Assembly: GCF_016802725.1 (NCBI RefSeq)
Contig: NC_052668.1
Location: forward strand, 14,675,001 to 14,739,000
DNA length: 64,000 nucleotides
Direction of reading: 5' to 3'
Origin: Solenopsis invicta
Lineage: Eukaryota; Arthropoda; Insecta; Hymenoptera; Formicidae
Below the pieces are notes generated by a model. That model had not been told where the DNA came from. It made no database searches and was given only the letters and a program-made list of their open reading frames with translations. Both the position numbers and the translations under genes were made by a program. How positions within the stretch are numbered: the stretch's first letter is position 1; each line of letters opens with the position of its first letter. Below are positions 1 to 13,019 of this stretch, piece after piece.

Positions 1-3000
1 TTTACTATAGAGGAAGGCAATTTTTTTTAAATCCATTAAATTGAAGGTTTCTTTTCGAATATTTTTCGATATTATAGTCAAGTTCATTTAGTGTATAATA
101 CATATGTAAAACAGAGAACGTATAAAGCCTCAATTTTACTTTAATATTTTATAAAACGTACATCTGTAATATTCATATATATTTACATTCATATATTCTT
201 GAAATTTCTAATTTATTCCATCTCCAATTTAGTTCTAAAAAAAAGAAAACAAATGTTTCGTAATTTATAATTACGAGACATATAATGTGTGTACATATAT
301 AAGGCATTAATATCTTTTAATAGAAATAGAAAAAATATATATATGCTTAATAGCAATTTAACAGTAATTGATCCATAGTTTATTCCTCCTTTTTTGTTGT
401 TTTCGCAGAAAATCGCAAATCAAAACCTAATTATTATATAAACGAAGAATGTTATAAGCGACATGAACAAATGCGATACAGTTGCGATAAACTCAACTTA
501 CGTCGGCACCGGTAATTGCAGTTGCGCAAAAGAGGGGGAAAAAAAAATGAAGAAATCACTAATTGTCTTCCTTGAATTAGCATCGACGAATTAACATTAT
601 TTCAACGGAAAGCGATATCGTTTCGCGAAACGCGTCGGTGAGTCACGACTATGTTGCATCATCGCTGGAATTATCGTTGTTCTCGACAATTTATCAATAT
701 CGTTATTGCGCGACAGGAACAAAACACAGTTCGCAAGTCGCATTTCGCATCGTTAGCTGCACGATGCTATTGTTTACTAAAATAGAAAGTATTGTGCATA
801 TAAAATTGCACAAAAATTAAACGTCTTTTAAAGCATAAAAAAAGTAAATTCGCGTGATTACGTCACGTGATAAAATTGTTTCGCTAATTTGCAATTAAAC
901 AGGAAAATATGCGTATAAACTTATAAATCCAGACGCGCATAATGTTTCAGCAGGGAGTCTTGAGAATGAGAACGGAGGACAAACGGAAATGAAGAGACGA
1001 GAGAAGAGGCGAACAGCTTTACTCTCCGAACGGTCGTTAGCGCGAGCGGAGAAACGCGCGCGTCCGTCGAGAGAATCGCGGAATTAAATAGAAATAGTTT
1101 CTTTCGTTCGTCCGGAACGGGAGTAGTTAACGTTTTACGCGCGACGACTTTGGTTCTCGCCACGGCTCATAAAGTCCCCCCCTCGGAGAGACGAGCCGGG
1201 AGGAGGGGAGATGTGCAGGTGTCGCCGGAAGCTGTTTTACGAGCCGGCAGGAAAACGTAAATCGGGATACGACCTTCGTTACGGATCCCGAGGAAACGGA
1301 ATGTTGGAAGGACCGTTTCGGGGGATCGAACGACCATCGCGCATCTAGTCGTTCTCGCTCTCGGCTCTTCGTTCTCGACGCAACACAAAGTCGCAGACGG
1401 CTAACAAAAGAAATCGCAATGAATTGTTAGATTGGACCCTCAATTCCGCCCGACTCGTTCGATTCTTTCACCACGGCTCTCCTTAACATTGTCATTGTCC
1501 TCTGCCGCGTAATACATTTGCGAGATATATGAAGATGTATTTCGTCGGAGGATGATAAGATTAATCAAGACAATGGAAGTGAAAATCCGATTGTGTCCAA
1601 TGAAATCCAAGGACGCTCTCTCCCATGACGAGAGAGGTCCGAGAGACGCGCGTCGATGCCGTTTTCCGTTTTACGACCGCGACGTTGATCCGAACGCGCC
1701 CGCTGTTGCATCGCGGCTCGATACGGTCGGTGCATCGAGGCATCGGATGCGAGAACACGCCGCGCGAGCTACTGAATGCGTCCAATCGCCGGGAGTGTCT
1801 TCTGGGAATCACTCGGGATGCATTTAAATGCCCGCACGCTTGCGAATAAACAGGCACGTCCATTGAATACTGATCGCCGTCCGATATGATACCCACGCTC
1901 GTACGCCCGTGATCCCTCTTGACGCTGTTGAACAATATGTAGTAGGCGTTCTTCGGTTTATCTTTAATTAGGCGAGTTGTTTATTCGCGCGATCACAGAG
2001 TCGAGAATCGCCGTGGGAATCGCCTATTAAATTGCGAAATTGCACGTTGTTCTTCATACACGTTTCCGCGAAAAAAAATAACGTCATCGTGAAAACGGCC
2101 ATCGAATTGATGCGAAAAATTAATACTGACTTAAGATGTTACATAATATCGGCTTGTAACTCAAAGGCCAAGTCGATATTAATTCATAGAGTTATTTTAT
2201 TCTGGCGGCTGATTTATTCACGAGAGTCAACATTTAGCTGTTTATTTTTAAATTAAATTTTATTTTGCTTCACGCGACGTATTATACGAATGATATTTTT
2301 TTTTATTATGTAAGATATTGTACAGATTTTTCTTTTATGCTGCCGATTCTCTTAGGCGAAGCCATCATTTTGGCGAGTTTGCAGATTTCAATGCAAAAGA
2401 CACGCGAGATGACAAAATCTCTATGTTTACTCGTGACGACGGAAAGGAGTCAGGTTCATTTTCCCGTATTCATATAGTATCGGAATTTTTCTTTTATGTA
2501 CAACTAGCCAGCAGCCATATACGGTCATTTGCTGTTCGTGCGTCGGAAAATCAAAATTACACTCGTTTCAGTCCTTGCTTTTCAATACGAGCTATTCAAG
2601 ACTTTAATCCGCCGCCGTAAATTCAATGCTTCCACGATAGCTCCGAACACTTGTTTTTCTCCTTTTCCGCTGCGAACTACATAAATGTCGGAATATACGC
2701 TAGAAACGCCGTCCGTACATATATCAAATGCGCGCATGCGGACATTCTTTCTCAGCGATGTCCATTTAAAATGGGCTCGATATTGCCCGACCGGGCAGCT
2801 TCTTGCTGAATGCCATAATTAACGAGTACCGGAGCGCATCGGTAACGGTAAAGGATGCTGATTTAAGATCGCGAACGATCGTTAGCTGTCGTCTTTGCGA
2901 GTGCAATCGAAATACGGAAGAGAGCTTAGCAACGTCGAGCAATCGCGACGCGAATGAAGAGAGGTACGCCGATTCGCGATCGGCACAAACCGATACGTCA

Positions 3001-3394
3001 GCCGACCAAAAGGCTACGATAGGAAGTGATCGATCACGTGATATCTCAAGGATAACGTCCCGAAGCAGATCTTCGCCAAGGACAATTACCTTAACCAATT
3101 GTGGCGTAATTGACATGCTCGCGACTGATCTCATCGGCAACAAAAACGCTTGGAAGAAACAAGTCTTTTTTTTGCATAAACATCACGCCACTTCTCTCTC
3201 TCTCTCTCTCTCTAAGCGAAGTAGACTTTTTTTCTACACGTAATAAAAGATAATTTATTAAATGAGTTCCATATTTAGAATGTGTAATAAATAGACGATT
3301 AAAATGTTTACTTTAAATTGAAAAGAATGACTCGATCGAGAATTGTGTGTGTATGCATGTGTAATGTAAACGTATGCATGTATGTGTGCATATA
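1..3394. other. Non-coding stretch, GC-richer centre
   Basis: AT-rich flanks surround a GC/CpG-richer block at about 940-1930. A good acceptor-like sequence (TTGTTGTTTTCGCAG) ends near 409, but no exon-like frame or donor follows. The longest frame (2803-3240, plus) is low-complexity and ends inside a CT repeat. I see no gene. Confidence 0.6.
3194..3213. repeat. (CT)n microsatellite
   Basis: Ten CT units in non-coding DNA. Confidence 0.9.
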
Positions 3395-3627
3395 CAGTGT
3401 GTCTATAAATTCTGTTTCCACCCTGTATTTCGAAAACATTCAAAATTGTGAAAAACTACGAAATACGTATTCGATCATTTCTATAAGCTTTTAAAAGGAT
3501 AAGAGGGATAAAGTAATTCCTTAAAATAATCGGACACGTATTTTGCGGGTTTCTATAATTTTGAACCGTTTTCGGAATATAGAAGGTGGAAATATAGAAG
3601 GTGGAAATAGGCTTTATAAACACCCTA
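3395..3627. mobile_element. MITE-like element, terminal CAGTGTGTCTATAAA / TAGGGTGTTTATAAA
   Basis: The ends are imperfect inverted repeats of about 38 bp: the left reads CAGTGTGTCTATAAA, the right read in reverse TAGGGTGTTTATAAA, and both continue into a TTTCCACC-containing stretch. TATA lies on both sides and could be the target duplication. Inside, a 15-bp unit (ATATAGAAGGTGGAA) is repeated twice near the right end. There is no coding capacity, so this is a non-autonomous DNA element. Confidence 0.65.
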
Positions 3628-5572
3628 TATATATATATAAGTTAAAATAAGACAAAAAATATCTTTAACTATTTTCTCTTTTAAGTACAATATCCTGTTT
3701 TTTTTAGATAATTGTAGAGTAAGAGAGAAAGAGAGAAATTCTATATTAAAAACGCTGTTAAAAATTTTTCGAGTGTCTCGAAATAGTGTGAAATTACTCA
3801 TGTGCCAAACAAAGCGAATCAGTTCCGATACATTCAGCTGAACGTAAGCGCATGGAAACGATACGATATCTTTTACGTAAACCGACTTCGGGAAGACGTT
3901 AATTCTCGCGGTCGGTGGAACCGGGGAAAATAGAGAAACGCGTGTAGGAAAAACACTGGCAAAGGGAAAATAAACCAGTTCTAGTTTAATTCAACCGCCG
4001 CCACGACGCCACACGGAGTCACGCGGTGCAGTTTGTGTATCAGAAGGGAAGGAAAACGAGTTCACGGGAATCTCGGCTCGACAAACGGACAGAGATATGG
4101 ATGGAGAGACATGTGCACGGCATTCTCTAAGAGAGATAAAAAGCCGTCGGGCAAGGGTGAGAGTGAGGGTGAGCGGCTGCGGGAAAAAAACGTGGGAGTA
4201 TAACGATCGAGAAGCGGTGTATTAAACAAAGGAATTAAAACATAGTCCGCGTACGTGACGGAAACGAAGTATCCCCTTTTTTTCCGCGCACGCGCTTTTG
4301 TATTTATGGTGGAATAAACTTATCGCGCGAAAGAATGGCCTTTTTTTTGTTTTATCCCTTTCCGATATGGCCCGTAATATTGCCCATATAGTTCCTATAA
4401 TTTTGTACCCTTTCTGGTTTTTTTAATGTAAATATTGGAGAAAGAGGAAACAATAATAATTAATGTGTAAAATTAGCGAGCGAGGGTAAAACATAGCTAT
4501 GTATTTTATAGAACAAACTCCCAATTCTCAGATTATGCGTTTATCCTATAAAGACATTAGTCTCTCGAAATTAGGGAAGAACTAATTTATTTTTGAAATG
4601 AAAATGATCGCTGTACGAGTGAACTACAACACTATAGATAACAGGTAGAAATGTCAGGTGTATATATTCACCATTCACAAACCAATCCTGTTCAAATTTG
4701 CATTCAAGTTGTATCGTCTGCAACATTCGATTAGTACTTGTGCAGCGGCAATGCAAATGCGTAACCTACTTGATAATTAATTAACATATACAGCAAGGAA
4801 CTTAACAGTACAGTTGCCGCCAGCGGGAAAATCAAATTGGCGAATGTTAGTGACGCGCTATCGCCCGCGACAATTAATTTGCGTTTAGCAGTTTTTGACA
4901 GCGATAACGGCATGACGTAAATCGAGTACTAGCGTAGACTCAATTAGCTCCGTCTCGATAATGGCTGCATAAATATCGCTAATGTCAACTAATATGCGAT
5001 TTCGCGTTAAAGCGTCAGGCATCTGCCGACAGGAAGCGTTTATGCGTGAGTTCTGAATGAGTCCTTAATTGCGCACTCATCACGTATTTATCCGGCTCTT
5101 TCTCTCAATCTCGAAATATCAGAGTGTGCACGTATAGTATCTGTATGTATGTACGCTTAATGTATGCTTCTGTCGGATTCTCGCGATCTGCATATGGAGC
5201 CTAACACCTGAGCGCTGTGTTAGGAATATGAGACGCACGTGTGCGTTTAATTTACATATATGTAGATTCCATTCACATGCAATGCATTCGTATACACGAG
5301 CATTCTGTGCGAGAAAACCGTCGCGGGACAAAAATTTCGTAAAAAAAAGGTCCGCGCAATTTCTCTCTTAACCATTAACTACATCTGAAGAAAGGAACAC
5401 ACCAATTGCGGAATTTTTATTTTCTGGAGAAATCGGCGAAACGCGAAATATTTATGTTCCTTTGTATTGGAACGATACAGAAATTCAAGCGTGTCTTTCA
5501 ATTATTTTACAAAATCAAATTTGAGAGCATTTGAGCTAAATTTTTTAAATTTAGTTTTAAAAATTTAGTTGA
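3628..5572. other. Non-coding stretch
   Basis: Contains a purine-rich patch near 4135-4180 (repeated GGGTGAGAG-type words) and many T-runs. No gene, RNA or repeat family recognised. Confidence 0.6.
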
Positions 5573-5774
5573 CACTAGAGTGAGAAAACAGTTGTCAAAA
5601 AGTTGACTAAATTTTTCAACTTGATTAAACTTCTTCAATTCAAGTAACGTATAAATGCTTAAAATAAAGTTTAAGTATTTTATATGTTTGAGTTAAATAC
5701 ATAAATATGTGAACTAAAAAAATTTAATCAAGTTGAAAAATCTGGTGAATTTAACAACAGTTTTCTCAGTGTAC
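5573..5774. mobile_element. Foldback MITE, TGAGAAAACAGTTG ends
   Basis: The left arm TGAGAAAACAGTTG and the right arm read in reverse (TGAGAAAACTGTTG) continue into matching TTTTTCAACTTGATTAAA tracts, giving inverted repeats of roughly 55 bp around an AT-rich centre. It is non-coding. The outermost bases ACACT(AGAG)TGAG and ACACTGAG resemble the ends of other elements in this window. Confidence 0.7.
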
Positions 5775-6006
5775 TCATATTTTTCTGACCTTAATCCTGC
5801 TCTGAATGAAAATTCACTCTCAAAATTAAAAATCTTTATTTGTACTTAAAAAAAATTGTTTTTTATATATAAACCAACTTATCTTAATGTAAAAACATTT
5901 TATCAAACATTATTTTAAACTATCAATCTTTTAACAACAAAAACAGTTAACACTAAATTTGAATTACCGCCTGGGTGAAAATTCACTCACAATTGCACTC
6001 ACTCTA
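5575..6006. repeat. Nested repeat bounded by inverted CTAGAGTGAG
   Basis: CTAGAGTGAG at 5575-5584 recurs inverted as CTCACTCTAG at 5997-6006. Inside the right half, TGAAAATTCACTC occurs twice as a direct repeat (about 5806 and 5977). This suggests an older element into which the 5573-5774 MITE inserted, or two abutting related elements. Confidence 0.4.
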
Positions 6007-7114
6007 GGATTAATCAATTCTTTCATTATTAACAATTTCATCTAAGGCAAGTAAATTTTTTAATTATCTTGTCCAGATATAGGGGTGTGGGAACTTCTGA
6101 AAGGACATATGCGGGCTAATTAGATGCTGCTCCTAAAAAAAAAGAGCCACACGCGTGTCCAACGACGTGACATTCATCGAGTTATGGCCGGCCATAATTC
6201 GATAGTAAAACAAAAAAGACACGCTAACAAAGAGATGGCTATTAGTACGCGTCAGGAAGTGCAATCTCCACGAAATAATTACGTCGCATAAATCATCGAC
6301 ACAATGACTTTCCCGTTACGTCGTCGTCCATCGCCTCTCAGAAGATGGAAATTCATGGCGGGAAGAATCGCTGCTTTGTAAATTACATTTTTATCCCGCG
6401 CATTTTATGCTCGCGTTTTATTAACCTAAGAATGACTATGCTTCGAGATCTGGAGGCGTTGGAGTCTCCACATTTAATTTTTAAATTTCCAAGTCAGAGT
6501 TTCCCCGTTGTTTAAAACAGTCTTGCACCATTTGCAGAATATATGTGTGAAATATACATAAATGTGAAATATTCGCATATCGATGTTACGGAGGTTCGCA
6601 AATTGATGCGGCTATAAAAACGAGATAAAGTCAAACGATACTTAAAATTCAACGATAAAAAGTTATATTTGCCAGGATCAAGCGGTTATTTTTTCGTATC
6701 CTCGAAAGATCTCGCTGCCGTTTATGCCAAACTGCGAAATTTCACCCTTCGTTCCTCTCTCGCAGCAAAATTCCGATCCTGTGTTACGGAGCGGCGTCAA
6801 TAATCGCCGTAGTTTGGATAACGGACTGGAAGGCGGTGTGCAAGCACATCCCATATTACGGCAGCAAATATGAAAGAGACGTTTCGCCGAGATAATGGAA
6901 CGATCCGGAAGAGAGTGAAACGGCGCAAACGACCGAATCATGGCAACAGACTCATGGGATCTTTCTTCGAGATTGTCGTTGGAACTCGCGCGCCGTCAAG
7001 TTCTTTATAAAGAACTCTTATGTAGAATAAAAATTATCATACAAATTTGTATTCAAAGAAATAAAAAATCTCCTTTTGATATATTGAACGTGTTCAAGCT
7101 AAAAAAAATATTAG
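6007..7114. other. Non-coding stretch before tRNA-Lys
   Basis: Mixed composition, with a GC-richer part at about 6680-6960. The minus frame 6678-6941 is not recognisable and shows no splice context. Confidence 0.6.
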
Positions 7115-7124
7115 AAAAAAAAAA
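7115..7124 (-). terminator. Pol III terminator of tRNA-Lys
   Basis: Ten consecutive A on the plus strand (T on the minus strand) abut the 3' end of the tRNA. Four or more T are normally enough to terminate RNA polymerase III. Confidence 0.9.
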
Positions 7125-7197
7125 CGCCCGAACAGGGACTCGAACCCTGGACCCTCAGATTAAAAGTCTGATGCTCTACCGACTGAGCTATCCGGGC
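7125..7197 (-). tRNA. tRNA-Lys (anticodon UUU)
   Basis: Read on the minus strand, this 73-nt sequence folds as a complete, intronless cloverleaf. The acceptor stem pairs GCCCGGA with TTCGGGC (one G-U pair), with G as discriminator base. The D-arm carries the A-box (TAGCTCAGTCGG). The anticodon stem TCAGA/TCTGA encloses the loop CTTTTAA, so the anticodon is TTT (plus-strand 7162-7164), which reads lysine codons AAA and AAG. The T-arm stem CAGGG/CCCTG contains the B-box GGTTCGAGTCC. A ten-base T-run follows directly on the minus strand and would stop RNA polymerase III. The CCA end is not encoded, as expected for a nuclear eukaryotic tRNA. Every stem is intact, so this should be a functional gene rather than a SINE or pseudogene. 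It stands alone: no other tRNA was seen in the window. Confidence 0.97.
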
Positions 7198-7372
7198 ACT
7201 GATGTAAGAGTCCCCTTTAACTTCTCACGCGTTGCAACTACCAAAATTAAGCTTCCCATTCATGTGAATTTGAGAAAAGATACACATTCAATCATAGAAT
7301 AAAACAAATTGATAGATGAAATAAGTTAAAATGAATATTTAGTGTGCATTTAATTGCATATGTGCACTGGAT

Positions 7373-7713
7373 ATACAGGATGACCTAAAATTCGCAAAAT
7401 AAAAATACTGTAAAAATCAAGAAAGTGGTCAAAAAATTTAAGTAAAAAAATAGTTATTTCTATATTGTTATCTCGAAAAGTAGTTTTGAAAATACAAGGA
7501 TTTAAAAGCTCAATTAGGTGCAGACGATCGCCTATTATGCAGTCACTGATACTACCGCTCGCCTGATAGTAGTGGTGACTCACGAACATGCGATTGTCCA
7601 AGTGTAGTTGTAATTTGGCCAGCTTCAAATCTTTGTATCTCGAAAACTATCATTTGTAATAAAAATATACAAAATAGTTATTTAACTTAATTTCCCGAAA
7701 CACTTTTTGCTAC
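7373..7713. mobile_element. Long foldback element next to tRNA-Lys
   Basis: The two halves are diverged inverted copies around about 7553. Matching arm segments include AAATAGTTATTT, ATCTCGAAAA, ATACAAGGATTT / ATACAAAGATTT, and a GTCAC-containing apex. The left end starts with TATACAGGATGACCTAAAATT, similar to the TACAGGGTGtCCcAAAATT-type ends of arthropod DNA transposons. There is no frame of useful length. Confidence 0.6.
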
Positions 7714-10618
7714 AATATGTTAATTCGCGAATATCGAAAGATAATAAATTTGTATAATAAATTAATAAAAATTGTATTTTTTATACATTTGGAAACCGAA
7801 AAGCAATGTGATTTTTATAAATAATGTAAATATGCAGTTTTGTTAGAATTTCTTATTTATTCAATAATATAATCGCCATCATTTTTTATTAGATGATAGT
7901 CCACTTGTTTATTAACCTTTTAATTCCTTTCTCGAAGAAGCGAACCTCCGTATTATGTAATATGACATAATACTTGACCGCAATAATGAAACACACGCAA
8001 CAAAAAATTAGAGAAAGAAAGTACTTCTTGATCCACTGTGTATTCGTCTCATTGTCCTGTCGGACTGTCATCTTTTCAATCAATGAAGCATATCTTACGA
8101 AGAAAAGCTTTGTAAAAACAAGTGATGTTCGAACTATATCCCCATTTTTCGAATCAAAACCGATTAATTTGTTTGAGAGAGGAATTAAAAAATTAAATAA
8201 GTAGATGACTATTATAATGCCGATTATATTACTGAATAAATAATAAATTAATAAAACTACATAATGTTTAAATTATTCATAAAAAACGACATTACTTATC
8301 GGTCCCTCTAATATTTATTAAAACTTCAATTCCTTAAAGAAATGACATCTATCAGGGTTAATAAACTTAATAAATATTAATTGATAGCCTATTATGTAGC
8401 TAAGCGTATTATCACTGCAATCTCTTGATTTATGTTAATATCTAGGAATTAGAGTAATTAGCTATTCCGTGGCTGCAAGTAGAAGATAACGTTACACGTT
8501 CACTTGAGGAGATGGTATTCGAGACACAAACACGAGCCTCTGTAGATTACAAGCAACAGTAGAAGTTAATCGATTTCTCGAATTACTTCGAGAAATTACT
8601 TTGTCTGACATTTAGTTTCAATTTTTTTAAGTTCATACGCATTAACGTATGCGGATATAAATCAATTCTGAAAAAGAAGCGTATTAAGCAAACGTACTTC
8701 GTATGCATGAGCGTTATACTAGGTGCCATCAAAATAAAGTGTAGAATTAACAAAAAAAATAAAATCTTATCGTAAACTTAAATATGAATTTATCATTGAG
8801 ATTTTGTATGTCCAATTATTTATAATTTATAAAAAAGGCAATGCCTTCTGGCATCATTATTTTTCGTTTCTAGAGCTGAAGACGGCGATGATATGTAGAT
8901 TAAAGAATAATTTGTGTGCGAATACTAATCAAGGCCACTTTTGATTAGGGAAAAAAAAAAAACATTTATAATACTGCTTTATCGGTAATCATTCATAAAC
9001 ATGCCATCACGTGTTAAAGTCCGGTAGTCAAATGTAACAAAGATGCTAATTTGCATGTTATCGAATTTTATCTTCGGTGAGACACTCTGCAGATATTTTT
9101 TCAAGAAATAATTGTATGTCAAAATATTAATCAATGATGTAATTTTACGTCATCGATTCGCATGATGTAATTTTACTATATATATTTTTTTAAAAAAAGT
9201 TAATCAAATACATAAATATTCTAAATGTCGCGCTATTGTTTATGTTCAATTCGCTGCAATGTGAGATGATGAAGACGCAGTAATGATCACGGCCTTGACA
9301 CAAAACATTCGCGATGACACCAAGAGTCATGGATTATCGCCGACTAATTAAATACGTACAGTTTCGTCGCATTAGCTATTTGCTCGGAGATATTTTTAAC
9401 GATGCGATTGTGTCGCGGTTTAATAGATCGTATTATATGAGAAATCTTTATACCTCTCTCTATGCAATGCCTTATCTGCGGTCTTTCTTTTACTGTGCTT
9501 TATAATACGTCCACAGTTCTCAGTAATGAACGTGCAATCAAACTGCCAATAATTTATGATGAAGACAAAATTAATATGCGGCAAACGATCGATTCGAAGT
9601 TTAAATACTCTCATAATAAAGTCATTAAAACATCCATACTTTCTTCTCTTGACAGTTATTATCAAAGGCATTAGTGACTAAATAAGAAAAAAATGTAACG
9701 CGATAAGAACATTTTCCTTGCTTTCGTACTTATCGAGTTTTTAGAGCCGTATGTGATATGACTCTTAACCATTTTTTTAAAACAATAGAAATTTCTGATA
9801 ACAATTTTATATGAATTAATAACGAGTGACCCAATTATTTGGAATAATATAGATTATTATTATTATATTATATTATTTGTCACTATATTAGTAAGAAAAT
9901 ATTGACTTATCGATTGATTACTATTAACCCTTTGCAATTCTATACCGAGTTTGATCTGTCATCGTTTATTGCAATAGCTTATTGCATAAGTCTTCAAGCT
10001 TTCGAACATTTAATCTATTACTTCATCGAATTGTGACGCGATTATAATTAGCAAACTATAAAGTAGACAAATAAGGCCCGTTTAATTTCTTCTTATTTTT
10101 TACATTAAAAACTCTATAGAGATATTGAAATAATCTAGTGAAAGCTCAACCTTATTTTTCATATTTCTATGTGTAAATTTCTTCAAAAATAAAAGTGCTC
10201 TAATTTATATTAGATGGATTAGATGAAATTGATTAATTAAATAAAATTAAAGATCTTCATTTATTTGTGAAAAATAATCGGAATCGCAAAGAGTTAAAAC
10301 ATTGCAAATAAATCACGAGGGTTCTCACGATACAGAATCGTTGTTCAGAACCAACACTGGAGTTTCCCAACATAATCTGGCTTGATGCCAGTGACTTCCC
10401 CATGTGTCAACTTCTCAATATTAGAACGCGATGCGCGATAATAGATGCCTTGTTGAAAATAATTTCCTGACTCTCCTGAACAGCTGCAGTGATAACTAAC
10501 GATCGAATTGACCGAAGTTGATGGACACAATGATTTTAGAATCTTAACACAGCAAATATTACTGTACGTACCTTGAAGCAAAAAGCACATCTTTTTCTTT
10601 AATTTAATATAAAAGTAC
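7714..10618. other. AT-rich non-coding stretch
   Basis: No open frame of interest. Apart from the 15-bp direct repeat at 9134, I see nothing. Confidence 0.6.
9134..9176 (+). repeat. 15-bp direct repeat ATGATGTAATTTTAC
   Basis: Exact copies at 9134-9148 and 9162-9176, 28 bp apart, in AT-rich non-coding DNA. Confidence 0.85.
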
Positions 10619-10712
10619 GTTCTTTTTATATTGTAATGCTACTACATATAATTAATAGAAAATATTTTTCTATTAATTATATGTTGTAGCATTAGAAACA
10701 ATTAAAAGAATT
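10619..10712. repeat. Near-perfect hairpin inside a larger foldback
   Basis: Arms of 29 nt at 10634-10662 and 10666-10694 match with one mismatch around a TAT loop. Weaker pairing continues outward through TTCTTTT and ACGTTC tracts to about 10600 and 10725. It is probably a MITE core. A transcribed hairpin is possible but the stem is too perfect and AT-rich to argue for a microRNA. Confidence 0.7.
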
Positions 10713-13019
10713 TTGAACGTAAAAGTGCCATTTAACGTAAGTCGAATACACGTAGCAGAAGATATATAGTCAATTAAATAATCAAATTTTTCCGTTCACG
10801 ATATATTATGCAATAACACGTGATAACACGTCCAAATATTGCAGTGATATCAATTGAATGATGAAATAATGATCATTATTGGATTTGATTCTTACAAACG
10901 CAAATACTACATTAAATTCGCGTCATTTTAACGATTGCGATGATTCATGGAATCATACACGTGCGATAAATTCGAGTGCAATCAAATAAAAACACTTGGA
11001 TAACGATTACCCGGATAACAACAAAAAGGTTCTTTTAAGGCCACTGCACAAAGTTAACCAAATTTTAATCGTAATCTATCGTAATCTATCTAATCATATT
11101 CGCAAAACTGTAATTATGTGAAGTGATACTGTCGAACGTGAGTAAATCTGATGCAATCGTTTTTAAACAAATAACATTTTAACTTCTTTGCGTCTTCTTT
11201 TTTAGCGATAATTCCGTTTTAAAGTTTAAAGGTGGCTAGATTATGTGCAGCTTTCATACTGGTTGAACAAATAAGGCGTTGACTATAATCTTTCGACTTG
11301 ATAGAAATCTCGAGACTATGATTACGGGCCTCGTGATTATGTTAAACTATGATATAAACCTAGCCGTCATATAAACCTAGCCGTCTAAGCTTCAAAACAA
11401 AGTTTAGGGAAGCCTAACACATGTCATTGTTTATAAACATTCTTGATGATAAGAGTCTTTGTCATTTTATCATATTGTATAGTTTAACTTACAATTAGAC
11501 TCACTATCAGTCTACCACTGTTAGCGATAACAGTCATATCACTCGATATAGTTTTCCTGATAAATTTGACGATAGACGTATATAAATCATTTAAACACAC
11601 CGTAACTCTTCCTGGAATTCTTTGTTACATAAAATAATTAAATTACTACATAGTTTAATATTTTTACGATTCTAATTTTAAAATTTACAGTCAACTTAAA
11701 ATGTTCATAAGCTAAACATTCCGTTTTTTAACTCATAATTGATCTTTTTTTTTTTTTTAGACTTGAATTAACTCTCGGCCCGGAAAGACTTGACGGTTTT
11801 ATTTTCATGGCCAAGTTATTTAATATCATATACGTTTCTCTTTTAAAATAGATTCTATATCCACGTTTGACTGAAACAATGTCTCTTAATCATGTCTATC
11901 TGATACAAGTTAGAATTAAATTCATTAATTAAATCCGTGATATGGGGAAACTGAAATTCTTTCATATTTAAAATTTCTTTCATATTTCCTTACCATCATA
12001 ATAAAATAAATTTAATAAATAAATTGATATTTACATGAACTTCTTAATTTTTTTCATTAAAGATTTAAAATGAAAAACTAGATGTATCAGATATAGTTAC
12101 GCGTTACACGATCGCCAATTAAATTCCTACGTTATCACTCTAGTACAGTTTAGTCGAATGAGGCTTCTGTGCGTACTAAGACTAAAAGCCCGGTGATTAA
12201 CCCAGAAAACCCAATGATCTTTCTCGTACACTGACCTGTGCACACAGAGAGAATGAGAAGGTACGAAGGAATGAAGAGGAAGAAAAAAAGAGAGGTTCGA
12301 TGCGCTACTCTCTCTTTCTAAGAAACTCACTAGCATCCCTTGGAAGGATGCCAACTACATCGAATCGCAGATAGGTGGTTAATACTACCTTCACACCGAG
12401 TGACGTAACTTGATAGACTCGAAGGAATTGACCTTAATTACGGGCATGCCGAACTGAATTCTTCTTCTACATCTTTTCGGACGGGAATACATTTTTGCAA
12501 TAATAAATAAGTTATTAGTGTATCATTAAATTAATGTGCAATTATTTAAATTTTCTCAATTATTCGATATAACAGAAAGAATAATAAAAACGCAATTTTG
12601 TAGAAGATATATATAAAACTCCATTTTTACCATTGCGTAAATATTACAAAGTAGTAGAATTTAAAAAAATATAATATTAAACGCAATATATCAAGTTGTT
12701 TTGAAATTCTCGATTTTTCATGAATAATGTGTCCATAATTTATTTAGCTAAGTTATTTCATTTTCGGACTAATAATCGAAGAAACATGAGAGACCTTTAT
12801 TCTTGGATCGCAAGTCCAAGTCATATATTAAGCTATAAACGGAATATAATTTTTCTTCTCTATGCGTGATCTTAAAGATTGGTCGTCTACCCAAAACTAT
12901 TCAAGGATATGATCTTATCGACGGTCATCGAGGTTAATCGAATATGTAATCAGTGACGCACGGTCGCAAAAATAATTGCATTTTTATACGTGACAAATAT
13001 TGATTTTTGCTTATCTACA
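10713..13019. other. AT-rich non-coding stretch
   Basis: Holds the 17-bp tandem at 11352. The minus frame 12127-12354 is serine/leucine-rich, has no recognisable motif and is probably chance. Confidence 0.6.
11352..11385 (+). repeat. 17-bp perfect tandem repeat x2
   Basis: ATATAAACCTAGCCGTC is repeated exactly, head to tail (11352-11368 and 11369-11385), in otherwise unremarkable AT-rich DNA. This looks like a slippage-type duplication. Confidence 0.9.

Noticed and set aside
2803..3243. Longest open frame in the window (146 codons, plus strand)
   Set aside because: Serine/arginine/threonine-rich without any domain; it runs into a CT microsatellite, and the same block is also open on the minus strand, as expected for GC-richer non-coding DNA.
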